Of a DNA stretch of 64,000 nucleotides, positions 1-11,588 are shown one piece after another. Positions within the stretch are counted from its first letter, which is position 1; each line of letters opens with the position of its first letter. Under the pieces are notes generated by a model. The model ran no database searches. It was not told the DNA's origin and saw nothing but the letters and a program-made list of their open reading frames with translations. Source of the DNA: Mugil cephalus. Its lineage: Eukaryota; Chordata; Actinopteri; Mugiliformes; Mugilidae. The position numbers were made by a program, and so were the translations under genes. The stretch covers positions 15,297,172 through 15,361,171 of the forward strand of contig NC_061782.1 of assembly GCF_022458985.1 (NCBI RefSeq), written 5' to 3'.

Positions 1-223
1 CATTCTGTAGCTGAAAGACGTCTGAAAGACGTCTGAGTGAGAAGTCTGAGTAAAGCATTATTGCATTGTCTTGCATCAGTCATACCAGGAAGTGGAGAGA
101 AACCATTTTATAGTTGAGTTATGTGTAAAGACACAAGATCCAGAATACAACCACAGAACGTATGAAGGCGTTTCAAAACACATGAAATAAAAATAAAACG
201 CACATTAAAGAGGCAATAAAAGT

Positions 224-229
224 TTTATT
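224..229 (-). terminator. gtpbp2: candidate gtpbp2 polyadenylation signal
   Basis: AATAAA on the minus strand, read as TTTATT on the given strand. It is the first exact hexamer after the stop codon. An AATAAA on the plus strand lies directly beside it at about 215-220. Confidence 0.35.
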
Positions 230-1514
230 CATGTACATCATGATACACAAATTGGATCTGTACATAAATATTGCATTTCACCCAAAGAATGATCTAAATA
301 TTACACTTTGAATTAAAAGGAAAATAGGCTTTTGAATGTGATTTTCAAAAAAGTGAAGTGCCAGTGTCATTAGGAAAACTGCCACAGTGAAAAAACCTGT
401 CTGAATGAACTGTAAAATCCGGAACTACAAGAAATCTATAAAATACTTAGGAGATGCATTAAAACAAACTTTAATACCACCTGAACTCTTTATAAATGCT
501 ATAAAATATTTTGGTTGTGTTCTTAGTTTACCTGACTGCACGCAAACTGTGCGTTAGCAACGCGGGTGCAACAAAACAACGGTCGTCACGATCAGTTGAG
601 ACCACAATGTGTATATAAACCACATCAACATGCAACAACAAGATGACAGATGGCCTCGAGTAATTAACATTCATTTTTAACTGTGTTGTCTAAATATCAA
701 AAGCAGTTTCTAGTAGTAGCACCAACTTAAGTCGATTTCTTTACTAAATTGTAAAAACTTTGGGCTGTAATGGAAGGCTACTCGAATAGCAGTTCCATGA
801 GGCACTGTGTTAAACCCCTTCAAAGCTCACGACATCAGTAACTTAAGTGAAGAGACGACATCAAGTACCTCAACTACAACTGCTTTTCAACAGAGCCGCC
901 TCAGTCGGGCGGCTTCAACATACATATGCATAACCTGACGCACCTCTTTGGGAGAAACAACCTCGTCTGTTTTTCCTCAAAGTCAGCAACAGAAACCTCC
1001 ACCGGTCTGTGAAAGTGGAATGCCGTCTATCATCTACACTGACCTGAGTAACTAAAGCACTTGAAAGACAGGCAGCTGGGCAACTGTTACCGTCTCGGCG
1101 CGCCATCATGAGGCATTAGTCGTGAATAAAAAATAGCTCGCGGACGAATGTGACGGATAAAAACGTGATCGCCAGTGTGAGATATATTGGCAGGTTGACG
1201 TACGAACAGGGTCAAGTTTTAGCTTTGCATACCTCATGATCCTCGTCTCTGTCTTCGTAAAGTGCTTCTGGCAGCAACATAGCTTAAAGCACGATCGTTC
1301 AGCTCAACTATCATGTGTCTGAGATTCACAAATGCATCCCATGGGTTTTTTTTTATCTTTTCAATGTGACTCTGACACTGAGGGCATTCAAATATGTGAT
1401 CAGAGGTTTGTTATCATCAGTCAGGCACTACGCTGGTGGAACAAGTTACACTGGTGATGCAGGTAACACCTAAATGCCACAGCATTCATACTTCATCTGC
1501 TATGCCAACACATT

Positions 1515-1907
1515 TACACTGATCAGCCACAACATTATGACCACCGAGAGGAGAAGTGAATAACAGCTGGGAATCTCATGGACCTGGCATTCCAGTGGAT
1601 GTTACCGGGTCCCCCCACTCATATTAGTGACGAACACAAGGTATTGGCCTGGGCTCCAAATTCACTAGATCCTAAACTGATCAAGTATCTGTGGGATGTA
1701 CTGGAACAAGTCTGATCCACAGAGGTCCCTCCCCTCAACCCACAGGACCCAAAGACCCCCAATAATAATATCCTGTTACCAGATACAACGGGACACTCCC
1801 AGAAGGTCCATGTCCATTCTCTGATGAGTCACAACTGCTTTGGAGGCACAAGGGAGACATGCACAATATTAGGAAGGTGGTCATAATCTTATGCCTGATC
1901 TGTGTAC
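1515..1907. mobile_element. degenerate non-autonomous DNA transposon with inverted ends
   Basis: The left end (1515-1545, ...CACAACATTATGACCACC) is the inverted match of the right end (1877-1907, GGTGGTCATAATCTTATG...), with a few mismatches. The interior has no open frame. The interior (about 1650-1870) matches, in reverse orientation, a second copy near 17420-17635. This ACATTATGACCACC end is, as I recall it, common in fish genomes; the superfamily is not certain. Confidence 0.7.
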
Positions 1908-1918
1908 ATTTCAGTGCA

Positions 1919-1924
<6 letters not shown>

Positions 1925-1950
<26 letters not shown>
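1925..1950. repeat. (GT)13 microsatellite
   Basis: Uninterrupted GT dinucleotide repeat. Confidence 0.98.
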
Positions 1951-1951
<1 letters not shown>

Positions 1952-2418
1952 AGTATTCTTCTTGAACTGTATTAGGAGTGCACTGAGGTGTAAACTTTGG
2001 AAGCAGCACTTGATCGTGGATTTGAGAAGGCAACCTCCTAGCTGCCGCTTATTGATCTGTGCAACTACGTGCTCTCTCTGACTCGATATCACTTCGCTAG
2101 ATGTTGTTAAGCGAGTCTGTCATCGAGATGGTCGAGAGGTTTCTTCTTACCAGCGCCAAGAAAAGCAACACTCTTGAAATCTCCACACGAGAAAGCACAG
2201 AAAAACATTAGCAGTTATTAAAAAGGCCGAAGGAGACGAATAAGTGAGATGGTAACAAGGCTTTGGAAAAGGGTAATAAAACAACAAATCCTGCAAAGGG
2301 GATTTTACTGTGCAGAGAACTGGGCAGAGTGGCCTTCGCAAGGAGAGGAAGGTGGTTTTATAGAGCACCTTGTGTTTGGGGTGGGACGGCGTTTTCTGCT
2401 GGGGTTGTCTGGAGAATC

Positions 2419-2601
2419 TCAGGCTTCCTCATCCTCATTTTGGGACGGCCGGTACTGAGTTATGGGCTGCAGCTTAGTGACATGGCCGATGCCTTTGGTC
2501 ACGCCCTCTCTGAAGAGCACCTTTGCTCCCACCTTCAGATACTCTGGGTGCTTGATGAACTTGAAGAGAACCACTGCTTTCTCTCCCGTCCTCAACTCCT
2601 C
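2419..2601 (-). CDS. gtpbp2: gtpbp2 coding exon 12 and stop (residues 549-608)
   Basis: Encodes [20 protein letters not shown] and [16 protein letters not shown]. It closes with the acidic tail QNEDEEA and a TGA at 2419-2421. Confidence 0.93.
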   Translation of the reverse strand, partial: EELRTGEKAVVLFKFIKHPEYLKVGAKVLFREGVTKGIGHVTKLQPITQYRPSQNEDEEA

Positions 2602-5600
2602 CTGAGGTGCCGTCATGGAGCACAAGAACAAAACAGAGGCAGGATTAGGAATAATGTCGATGGGATCATCTGGGCAGATTGAGTGCCACTCACTAAAACG
2701 CAACTGGAACTTTTAATATCATTCTTGATTAATGCATTGGCTATTTTATGGTAAAAACACTGATTGTCACAGTTTTGATGCCAGTGGAGAGTGGCTGTGT
2801 GTTGTCCCATTGCAAATTCATAGGCTGTTTCTCAAATACAGCTGTGGGTGGTGATATATTTCTTGTATTTGGCAGAAGTTCGTATTAAATTAAAAAAATA
2901 AAAGGTTAAATTGTCGCACATGTCAGAGCTCTGAGGAAGGCTCTGTGCCACAAAACCCATAATGGAGCCAAATGAACAAGTGAACTTAGAGTATTTTGTC
3001 CTTCACTTGGGAAGTTTAAGATGTGCAGTCACTCTACATTTTTGTGTTTAGTAGTATAAAGAAGATCTTGCAACAGAAGTTGCTTTTTGTTTTAGAGCTT
3101 TTTGATTAGAGCAACTAATTTCACCATGGACATAATCTTCTATAACACAAACAGAAAACTGACGTGACCGCCAGCCATTTAATATAATAATTCAAACCGC
3201 TAGTTAAAATATTTATGGCGTAAATGGACTGACTCTTCATGATCAATGACTACTATGTCAATAATTTTTGCTTCTCACGTTTGCTATTCAAGGGCATGGT
3301 ACACGGTGTCAGATTTTAAGGAAGACTCGTTTTGAAAGCATTACTGTGCACGATAGCCACTTGCGTTGCCTAGACGATGCAATAAAACTGGGTGTGCTCA
3401 GTTAAGCAAACATACCGTACTCCCTGCATTGTTAATGCATACAAACATAGAACTAAGCGGCCCAACCAGAAACATAAAGAGGGCGTGGTATTTACAGCAG
3501 AGCCGTAATTGGTCACTGTCAAAACGGGATCTGAACTCACCTTGCCATACACAGCTTCCACTGTGGCAGTCTGTCTCACATTGCCGATGTGCACAGTCAC
3601 CTGAAAGCCCTTATGGAAGGTCTTGGCATGGAAGAGCAGCACAATCTCAGCCTCAAACATCCAGCAGATGGTAGGATCCATCTCCGGACTCACCATCACC
3701 ATGCCCTTTAAGTGGAGAACACATAGATAGTGCGTGCAGTGCGTTAGATTAGATTTCTACCGCATTGACATCGGTTTTCTTGACGAGTCTTCGACAAATC
3801 AGGCCCAACCACTTTCAACAAAGACAAACACATTCTGTAGAAAGTCAGTCAAAATCAAGTCTGACCTTGCGTAATAGTGACCGATCGAAGTCGCCCAGGG
3901 CGAGCGTAGCAGCCTGGCCGGCCCTGAGTACTCTGCACGCCGAGCGATTCCTTTGGATGCTTCCAATGGTCAACTTGTGGAACTGGCCCAAATCTGTGGG
4001 CCCTACGACAAGATGATCTCCCTCACGGCAAATACCACTGCATGATCAAAGAGATTAATCTGTTAATGCGTTATAATCCCGCATGAATGAAAAAATGCAC
4101 CGACACAAGGTACTGACCTGTACAGAGTGCCTCCCACCACTGTCCCCACCTCTGGCACCGTGTAGATCTCATCCACCTGTAATGACGCACACCGCCGTTA
4201 GTTCCATCAGAGGCATCTCTGCATTAACGCTGTATTTCCCACCGATCCTTTCGTCTCACACTTACTTGAAACTCGGTTAGCTGTTGCATAAGCTCCTCCT
4301 GCTCCTTACTGTTGCTAAGAGGGGGAATGATGTTGAAGAAGACCTTGAGCAGATCCAGACTCTCTCCAGACACACTGGACAAAGTGAAGATGGGTGTGAT
4401 GCTGCCAGGGAGACAGAGCACGGGCACATCGTCAGGACACGAAGACGTTAATGTTGAGAAGGCGCACACAGACGGGATCATGTAAGGTCACGTAATGTTT
4501 CATACTTGGGTGACTGGGCGAACTGCTGTGCTGCTGTGACGGCATCGTCCGTGCTGCTTACAACCATGGGCACCTTGTTGCAGCCCGGCTGTTTCAAGAC
4601 ACGCTCCAGCTGCCGCACGGTGCGCTCCACAGTGGCCCGCGCACACAGGTCCACTTTACTGATAACAATGAATATGGGTACCTTCAGTGCCATGGCGAGG
4701 CCCAGATGCTCCCGTGTTGTACCAGCTGGAAAAGAGTGAGAAGGAGAAGGAAAAGTTACACATTAGTCACATCTTGCCCTCCGTTGCATCATTGTCACAT
4801 GCAAGAATATAAAACATTTATTTGAATGTGAGTCAAAAAGGGATCGAGTCTCTTTCTTAAATACACTGATGATGACCACTATGCCCTCAGGTAGACTCAA
4901 ACCTGAGAAACCTCAACCTTAGAAATAATATGACTCAGACATGGCTTTAAAGGAAAAATAAAATGTGAAATATGACACTGATTCTACTCCAGCAGAAATT
5001 TATTACAAACACAACGGCCGCCTTCTCTATGAATGACACAGAATAACCTGTGCAAGATAAGATAACAGAACATCATAAGCTGGAACTTAAGTTGAATACT
5101 ATGTTTATAGACTGTATTTTCCATGACGTGTGGTCATTATGTCATTGAACCAAACAGATATATTCAACCATACAAAATAATTGCGTGACTTGACATCTAT
5201 GTTGTCCAGAATATCGAATTTTCACACGTTTTCCAAACCAAGTGACTTCTCACACAGATAACTTGGGTTGTGTTGCTTTGTAAACAAAACTGGCATGTGA
5301 GACAAAGTGATACGTGTAGTAGACTGTTTGGACACGGGTCTCAACTTGTCCTACGTCACGGAGGATTTCATAACATACATTTACAGACACTCCAAATAAC
5401 TTGACCTCTCATCAGCTGAGCAGCACAGAGTCTTGTCAGGTGAATTATTTATAGAGCATCTGAAGTAAAGATGCAAAGGAAAAAATTTAAATCCCTCTCG
5501 ATTCCCGATGACTGCTCACCCTTTAGTTCTTTGGCTTGTGACATATACAGCATAAGATGAGCCCTATCTGTTACATACCGGTAGATACATTACACTGTTT

Positions 5601-8600
5601 CATAATTAAAGCAGCAGCTCTTGGGTTGCAGACAGCATGTCCCTTTCTGTCTCTTGCACAGATTCCTGACCCCCTTATCCTCAGCATGTCAGAACAGAGA
5701 CCTACATAAACACAGCAAATCCTACAGTGTAACAGGTAGGAAAATTCAAACATAAATAAATGAGATTGTTTAATGCAACCAAAGATTAGAATGGTGCTGT
5801 TTTCCTTAGTTGTTGATTTGAAAACCTATGAACATCTGGACTGAAATTATTCTCTGAAGGGAAACGCAAGTTTAATTGCAGATTTTACAGCAATGCAAGC
5901 AATTAACCTTTGACAGTGGCTTATTAATAGTGAATTAATGCAAATTAAAAACTGCTTATTTACTGCATGACGAACTCGGTGAGCTACCCAAACAAAAATG
6001 ACCTTATGTTATACTGTGACTCTGCAGAGGTACCAAAAAGCCTAAAAAAATAAATACAAGATGGATTTCTTTTTTGTAAATAACCTTGGCCAAAGTCTTG
6101 GCAACCATAATGTACATTTAAAGACAGCTCAATATTGTTGACCCAGTAACTCCAGCAGGCTGTTAACATCAGTGCTAAGTAACGGGTGTCTCAAAGGCTC
6201 AGGTTTCACGTGAGAGTCTCCTTGCCACTTGCAAAAGGACAACATAACAACAGATTTAAAACAGTCAAGGACCCACTTTCATCCCACAAACTAGCAGAGT
6301 TACCACAAACAGAGATATTCCATGTGACAACGGCTGAGCAATCTAAGGCCACATTGCAGGTGGTGGCGAGTCGTAGCGAGCACAAAATCCTGCAAAGTTC
6401 TCCAACAAAAAAAATAAACAAAGGAATGCACTGAGCTGCTTTTTACGTACCAACAGTTTCAGAGGCTCAGGTTTCAAAGTACGTCATGGATACAAACATC
6501 CTGCACTCAGCCTCGCTGACTGTTATCATAAAGTGGTCCTGGTTAGTGAAAGCAATTTATGCACAAAATCTATATCTATGAATAAAACAAGGTGTTGAAA
6601 TATGATGCTGAGTAAGGTTTAATATTTATTTCCATTTTTAAAATCTGGATGTTTTGCGACACAAAAAATATGTGAGGTGCTATGTGTTTTTTTTTATTTA
6701 TTCTTGAAACACCAGATCTCCTTATTTGCATTTTCTCCCTTTCCTCATTGGTTTATCCAAATGTTTATGCTAATGTCTGTTCTTGTTTACTGACTTATGT
6801 AAAGTCAAACTGAGCAAGTATTTGGGTCATAACCTCTGGTCACTGTTAAGTGTCATGTATTTTTTTGGCAATGTCAGTCCTGTTACACTAGCTGACCCAT
6901 TTGCAGGGGTCAGGTTTAGAGTCGGATCGAGCACAGGACTACCTCCGGTCGGACGTGAATAGTTGGTATTTGAGATATTTTGGGACTAGCAGTGCAAGAC
7001 AGGAGTGAGGAGGAAGGGTAAAGGGGCTGAAGGGTGGTGTCTTACATAATCTCGGATATCAAATGTTTGCAAAGTGCTAAGCCACAAATGGTCTACTACA
7101 GTGTGGAGGTGTACTGTACACAAACATGGGCTCTCTGTCAAACTAGTCCTACAAGAGACTATAAAAGACTCCTTATGGTCTGACTGAACAGTCAAGGACA
7201 CAGACATACGTACACTTTAACTGGCAAACGGTGACATAAAAAAGTCGGGTTAATTCCTTGGTGCTTACCAATGCCAGTATTTGCACTGACGACCAGCATC
7301 GCAAAATCTGGACAGTAGCTGGTGAGGCCAAAGATGGTGGTTTTCAGGTACTTGTGGTGACCGGCTAGATCGATGAATGTGATCATTTTAGAAGCACTCT
7401 CACAAATCTCCTCAGCTGTCCGAGACTCACTGTAATTTACAACCTAGAAAAAAAACAGTAACACTCAATCAGTTTCAAGCATTATCTGAAGATGCAACAG
7501 TCGCTTGACAATGTTGCACTTCATATGATTCAGATAAGCATAACATAATGTATTCAACACTCGCTGCTATTTATTCTCTGTCAATGCGTCTTTTCTCACA
7601 TCTCCTTTGCTGTTGAAGCCAAGAATCTCAAAGCTGATGCTTGAAGTGCGTCCAGTTTGAATCTCATGTAGATGCCTGAAGAGGTTGAGCCTCGCCCTCC
7701 CCCGCCCATTGTCCAGCTCACCCTGCGTCAAAACACCCAACAGAGTGGACTTGCCCGAGTCCACATTACCCAGTACGGCTACGCGCAGGTCCAAGAACTG
7801 CAGGAAAAACACGGGGATGGATTAAACGTGGCAGAGAATTTTCAAGAGTCAACAAAAAAAGAGACATCTTCACAGCACCCCCACTCACCTGTTGGTCATC
7901 TGGCACCTTGCGAATGAGAACTTCAGCAATCTTTCGAGGCACATCAGAGTCATAGTCGACCTCCCGCTCTCTGAGAACTGTGATGTCAGCTCCAATTCTG
8001 TTAGAAAGAAATATATGGAAACTGTAGCACCTGCATTGCATAGTAACAAAACATAACGCTTTATACAGATGATTGACTGGTATTTGATTTTTTTTTTTTT
8101 TGGAATGTTCCATTATTTTACTTCAAGCGGGAATATTAAAGTAACTGATCGTCCCACTGGCATAATACAGGTTACATAAAAAGAACAACGTAAATGAAGA
8201 CAGTTTCCGGGCTTACTTCTCCGCGAGCCTATGGAGTGTTTTTACTGACGCCCTCATGTCCTCCTCCGACAGCCCCACCAGCATGCCATTGTCCTCAACA
8301 CCTATCTGATAGACAGCTTCGCCTCGACCCTCCTGCAGTCGCCATTTCATCTGTGTTGCCAGGTGCTCGAAGCGGTATTGTGTGGGGTTCACCAGCTTCA
8401 ACTAGGAAAAACGAAGGCATTAAAAGTCAGGGCTTCGCTTGGGAGTTAGTTATTAAATGAAAATCTATGTCGACGTTGAGCGGAGCAGGTGCCAAGACAC
8501 TAAAAATGCTGTGGTGTTGAATTTCCATGGCATGGCAACACTTATGGCAGCACTTAAATATTCTGACATAGTGCATTACCTACATATTACAGAGAGATTA

Positions 8601-9845
8601 TGAATCTATTACATCAACTCCGCTGTCATAAAGAATTGTTATGGCGCTGCTCAAAGTAACTCCCTTCCGTGGGGACAAAAATATAAAACAAGATCCTTGC
8701 ATCGCAGTTAATTTGCTTACCTTGTACTCTATGTTTCCCTCTTCAGCCTAATGAGAAATGGGGAGAGAGACAAAGGGAGACAGACAGAGACAGAAAAGGA
8801 ACAACAGCTGTCAGACCGTAGAGACGTGAGACAACGGGCTATTGATTTGTTTAAAGACTAACAGAAAAGCGATGCGACTGAATGAGCAGTCAGTGTCCCA
8901 CTGTGAATAGGAAGCAAAAGCTATACAAACTGAGTAACTGCTTAGTTAGCTTCAATACGCAGATTATCCGTGTGTCATTGGAGCTACTAAAAGTGACAAC
9001 AAACATCTCTAACGTGGTGTGATCACTTTAGGACAGCGAGCTGGTCACAGTCACGGATGAGATGAAACAATCCTGATATATTCTGTTTAATATCAGGGAT
9101 AAGGTGCTTGCTTTCACTTTTATTTATATTTATAGGAACATCTGCATTGAACCCAATGTCATCATTTGCCTCTCGGTTCCAGCTATCTCAAGTGGAGGCA
9201 CGGACGTCAGCGAGTGTAGCAGGAATATTTTTAGCTCGCTATATACCCGCCCCCCTATTTACAAACATAGCTCTTCCTCTTTCTCTCGCTAGCAAAGTAC
9301 TAGCCACACACTTAGACGAAGCGGCCTTTAATGAACATGCATGTTGTTTAGTGCTACTTTAACACCACAGTGAAAGACACGCCGTGCATTGGTCGAACCG
9401 CTAATATCTTGGCCCAATAAACAACTTCATTCATTTTCCTAGTTGCCGACTAGCTACGTGTCACTGCAGGTTCAAAGACAAGTCGTGATAGGAAGGGGCC
9501 AGGAAATGTAAACTAGAAGTATTCGCTTGTCTGAACATATAGTCCCAAACACACACACATCTGTTTACAGTCATTAGCTAACTGTGCTACGTGTAGTTAA
9601 TAATATTGGCTTGGCTCCATTTTTCTGAGCGTCATTTTTACGCTTACCTCCGGAGGTAGATACGGGGTGTTATTGCTTGGTTTGTAGTTGCGAGAGAAGC
9701 GAGCTTTTGCCTTCTTCTTGGCGCTGGCTTTTTTGGGGGCTATCCCATAGCCATTACCTGACTTGACATTGTTGGAGGCGACACCTTGAGACCCAGAGCC
9801 GTGTCCATTTCCTGAGCTAAACAAGTCCGATACCCGCGCATCCAT
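2419..9845 (-). CDS. gtpbp2: GTP-binding protein 2 (GTPBP2), 12 coding exons, 608 aa
   Basis: A cytosolic GTPase of the GTPBP1/GTPBP2 branch of translational GTPases, related to EF-Tu/Hbs1. In mammals GTPBP2 acts with Pelota to rescue stalled ribosomes. Coding exons, in order of translation: 9648-9845, 8721-8747, 8217-8401, 7889-7997, 7600-7797, 7269-7443, 4506-4725, 4266-4401, 4118-4176, 3866-4037, 3541-3705, 2419-2601. All junctions are GT-AG and phases agree. The P-loop GNVDSGKS is at residues 183-190, the G3 motif DLAG at 264-267 and the G4-like SKVD at 320-323. EF-Tu-like beta-barrel domains follow. Conserved family stretches such as [25 protein letters not shown] and MVMVSPEM favour GTPBP2 over GTPBP1, and the GTPBP1-type long tail is absent. 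The length is close to human GTPBP2 (about 602 aa). The N-terminal 60 residues are Gly/Ser/Asn-rich and then Lys-rich, and are poorly conserved. Teleosts may carry a and b copies; I cannot say which this is. Confidence 0.95.
3541..3705 (-). CDS. gtpbp2: gtpbp2 coding exon 11 (residues 494-548)
   Basis: Encodes [14 protein letters not shown] and the domain III-like segment [17 protein letters not shown]. It ends YGK before GTGAGT. Confidence 0.93.
3866..4037 (-). CDS. gtpbp2: gtpbp2 coding exon 10 (residues 436-493)
   Basis: Encodes [18 protein letters not shown] and [20 protein letters not shown] within domain II. Exon boundaries are TGCAG and GTCAGA. Confidence 0.92.
4118..4176 (-). CDS. 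gtpbp2: gtpbp2 coding exon 9 (residues 417-436)
   Basis: Encodes [19 protein letters not shown], the start of the EF-Tu-like domain II beta-barrel. It ends in phase 2 before GTCAGT. Confidence 0.92.
4266..4401 (-). CDS. gtpbp2: gtpbp2 coding exon 8 (residues 371-416)
   Basis: Encodes [19 protein letters not shown], where SSVSGESL is the G5-like loop, and [16 protein letters not shown]. The donor is GTAAGT. Confidence 0.93.
4506..4725 (-). CDS. gtpbp2: gtpbp2 coding exon 7 (G4 exon, residues 298-371)
   Basis: Encodes [16 protein letters not shown], then [11 protein letters not shown] with the guanine-specificity motif SKVD (Ser replaces the usual Asn, as is normal in this family). It continues with [16 protein letters not shown]. 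The donor is GTATGA. Confidence 0.94.
4732..7262. other. gtpbp2 intron 6, no other gene seen
   Basis: About 2.5 kb of AT-rich intronic sequence between exons 6 and 7. I see no supported coding region or RNA gene, and open frames here are short and lack homology I recognise. Confidence 0.7.
7269..7443 (-). CDS. gtpbp2: gtpbp2 coding exon 6 (G3 exon, residues 240-298)
   Basis: Encodes [14 protein letters not shown], then [14 protein letters not shown] with the DxxG magnesium/gamma-phosphate motif. Residue 298 is split G|CT across the longest intron of the gene (about 2.5 kb, 4726-7268). Confidence 0.94.
7600..7797 (-). CDS. gtpbp2: gtpbp2 coding exon 5 (P-loop exon, residues 174-239)
   Basis: Carries the Walker A/G1 motif GNVDSGKS and the segment [17 protein letters not shown]. 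The probable switch I threonine region is GRTSSISFE. The intron after it starts GTGAGA. Confidence 0.95.
7889..7997 (-). CDS. gtpbp2: gtpbp2 coding exon 4 (residues 137-173)
   Basis: Encodes [19 protein letters not shown] followed by the segment leading into the GTPase domain, ending KVPDDQQ. It is bounded by AACAG and GTGAGT. Confidence 0.93.
8217..8401 (-). CDS. gtpbp2: gtpbp2 coding exon 3 (residues 76-137)
   Basis: Encodes the conserved N-terminal domain preceding the G domain ([31 protein letters not shown]). The last codon (Lys137) is split AA|A across the intron. Confidence 0.93.
8721..8747 (-). CDS. gtpbp2: gtpbp2 coding exon 2 (27-bp microexon, residues 67-75)
   Basis: Encodes only AEEGNIEYK between an ATTAG acceptor and a GTAAGC donor. 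It is phase 0 on both sides. The mammalian protein reads PPEAEDGNIEYKLKLVN at the same place, so the microexon is real although easily missed by gene finders. Confidence 0.9.
9648..9845 (-). CDS. gtpbp2: gtpbp2 coding exon 1 (residues 1-66)
   Basis: Starts at the ATG of MDARVSDLF, which matches the MDSRVSELF start of mammalian GTPBP2. It contains a Gly/Ser/Asn-rich stretch, then a basic segment ([13 protein letters not shown]), and ends in the conserved PYLPPE. The donor GTAAGC follows and the intron is phase 0. Confidence 0.92.
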
Positions 9846-10330
9846 CGGCTACTTTTGGGACCTAAATTGTTAGCTTACCACTGCCCGGGCAAATATGACG
9901 CTATAATGTTAAAATATTCCCAAGCCTAGGCATGCAGGTGCTGGTGTTTAAGCGCGATGAAACCTGCTTGTGGTAACGCACAACCCCCCCAAAATAAAAA
10001 CAAAGCACCGGCCTCCCCCAACTCTCCAAACCGAACAATAACAGAACCGTCCGATGCTATCGTTTTGAGTTTACAGTCTGCCTACGTCACAGTCCGAGAT
10101 GTCCGAGTGCGTTTGTTTTATGAAGCTGCAGAGCGCGAGTGAGCGGTTCTTCTCGTTGCTTGCCTCGCACTCGATCAGACGTAGGTTTAAACTCCGCCCC
10201 GCCAAGTTACGCGGTTTGAGACAGCGGACACACACAGACGCTCACACAGTTTTGCAAAGCTTTGCATCAGACGAAAAAGGGAATAATTACGCACTTGTTT
10301 ACGAAGACTTTGGAAAGGTTGTTTACAAAA
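9846..10330. promoter_or_regulatory. gtpbp2: gtpbp2 promoter region (TATA-less, CpG-containing)
   Basis: The sequence just upstream of the gtpbp2 ATG is richer in CpG than its surroundings. It includes a CRE-like TGACGTAG (minus strand, 10082-10089), and I see no TATA box at a sensible distance. This fits a housekeeping promoter; the exact start site cannot be placed. Confidence 0.45.
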
Positions 10331-11473
10331 GGTGATGCCATGACATCGAAAAACCTGTCACAAACTTATGGACAAATGTAAATAGTTTTGCTTCGCTATT
10401 TAGCGATAAAAAAAATGTTTACAATGTGATCAGCTGGTTTTCCCACTGTTCTGTTAATCTTATGCTACACTCCCAAAAACTGAGCTTCAAAGCATTGTGA
10501 GTGGGTTGACCTATCCACTCATAAACTTGTTTTTAACCTTCGTCTAGTCGTGGAATGTGTTTTGCTCATTTCTTCGACCCGCAAACAGCCGATATTCTTG
10601 AAAGGTGCAATTATAAGACCGTAGCTTGAGGTGTTTTGAAAATATGACTGCAATCTGAGGTCTTCTGGGATCCTTGAGAGAACACAAATATATAGATTTG
10701 ATAGACAGATGCTTTATTGTTGTTCACACCATAAAAAAAACAAATAAATAAATAAAACTAAAGGTTGTAATGCCATGTGAAAATGGATTTCACATTTCTA
10801 AAATATTTGAAAAGTTTTTGTTAAATTGAATGCATCTGTTCTTTAAATTTCTTTAATCTAGACCAGAAATGGAACCAACAGTCGTCACCAAGATTGATAA
10901 CATTACATTTCTGACTAAATGTATTCTGTTATTGAATCATTCATAGGATATTCAGGTACAAGACTACACTATATTTAGCAATTTGCAGCTTTTCAGTTAC
11001 AAACAACTAATTTAGGACTGATTAGAGTTAGGACTGATAGACTGGATGTCTGTGACATTTGGTTTTCTTTGCACACCGCGCCTTCAGAACTCTTGCGTAG
11101 TGCCTTTTAGTCTGTCCAGAAATATGTCAAGATCTTTCGAGAGGAAAACATACTGAATTTCCGCCCATGAATTAGATTTATAGAGCTCAAAACACACAGT
11201 TAACTTGAACTGTGACTCTTTGTTCCTGCAAAGGGACTGAGATTTAAGGAAAGCCTGCCAACTCCCCTGTGGGCGACGAATACTTTCAGATTCTGGCATT
11301 TCTGAAACTCAACACTGATTGGTCAGGGAACCTCTGATGTAGGGGTTCAGCCCATTCAGTCCTGGCTGAGGGAAGTGTTTGTGGATTTTTAGGACCGTAA
11401 GCTCACTCAAATGTTCACATTCACATTCGCACCAACAAACAACGGCCCCTTGGATTTGCTCTGTAAGGTCAGC
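10331..11473. other. intergenic spacer between divergent gtpbp2 and otor
   Basis: AT-rich sequence with no coding region. The proximal part (about 11300-11473) presumably carries the otor 5' UTR and promoter, but no clear TATA box or transcription-factor cluster was identified. Confidence 0.5.
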
Positions 11474-11588
11474 ATGAGTTATCCGCTGCTGATTCTGTTC
11501 TGTGTGGGACTGCTGCACCAAAATGCAAGGGCCGTCCTCATGGATAAACTAGCAGACAGCAAGCTTTGTGGAGATGCCGAGTGCTCAT
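11474..11588 (+). CDS. otor: otor coding exon 1 (signal peptide, residues 1-39)
   Basis: Encodes the signal peptide and the first cysteine pair (LCGDAECS). Codon 39 is split T|AT before GTAAGT. Confidence 0.93.

Larger units (their letters stand above)
1..2418. other. downstream flank / probable long 3' UTR of gtpbp2
   Basis: No coding region is supported here. The first canonical AATAAA on the minus strand downstream of the gtpbp2 stop is at 224-229, so the transcript could have a 3' UTR of up to about 2.2 kb. That UTR would include a degenerate inverted-repeat transposon and a GT microsatellite. An earlier, non-canonical end is equally possible. Confidence 0.45.
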
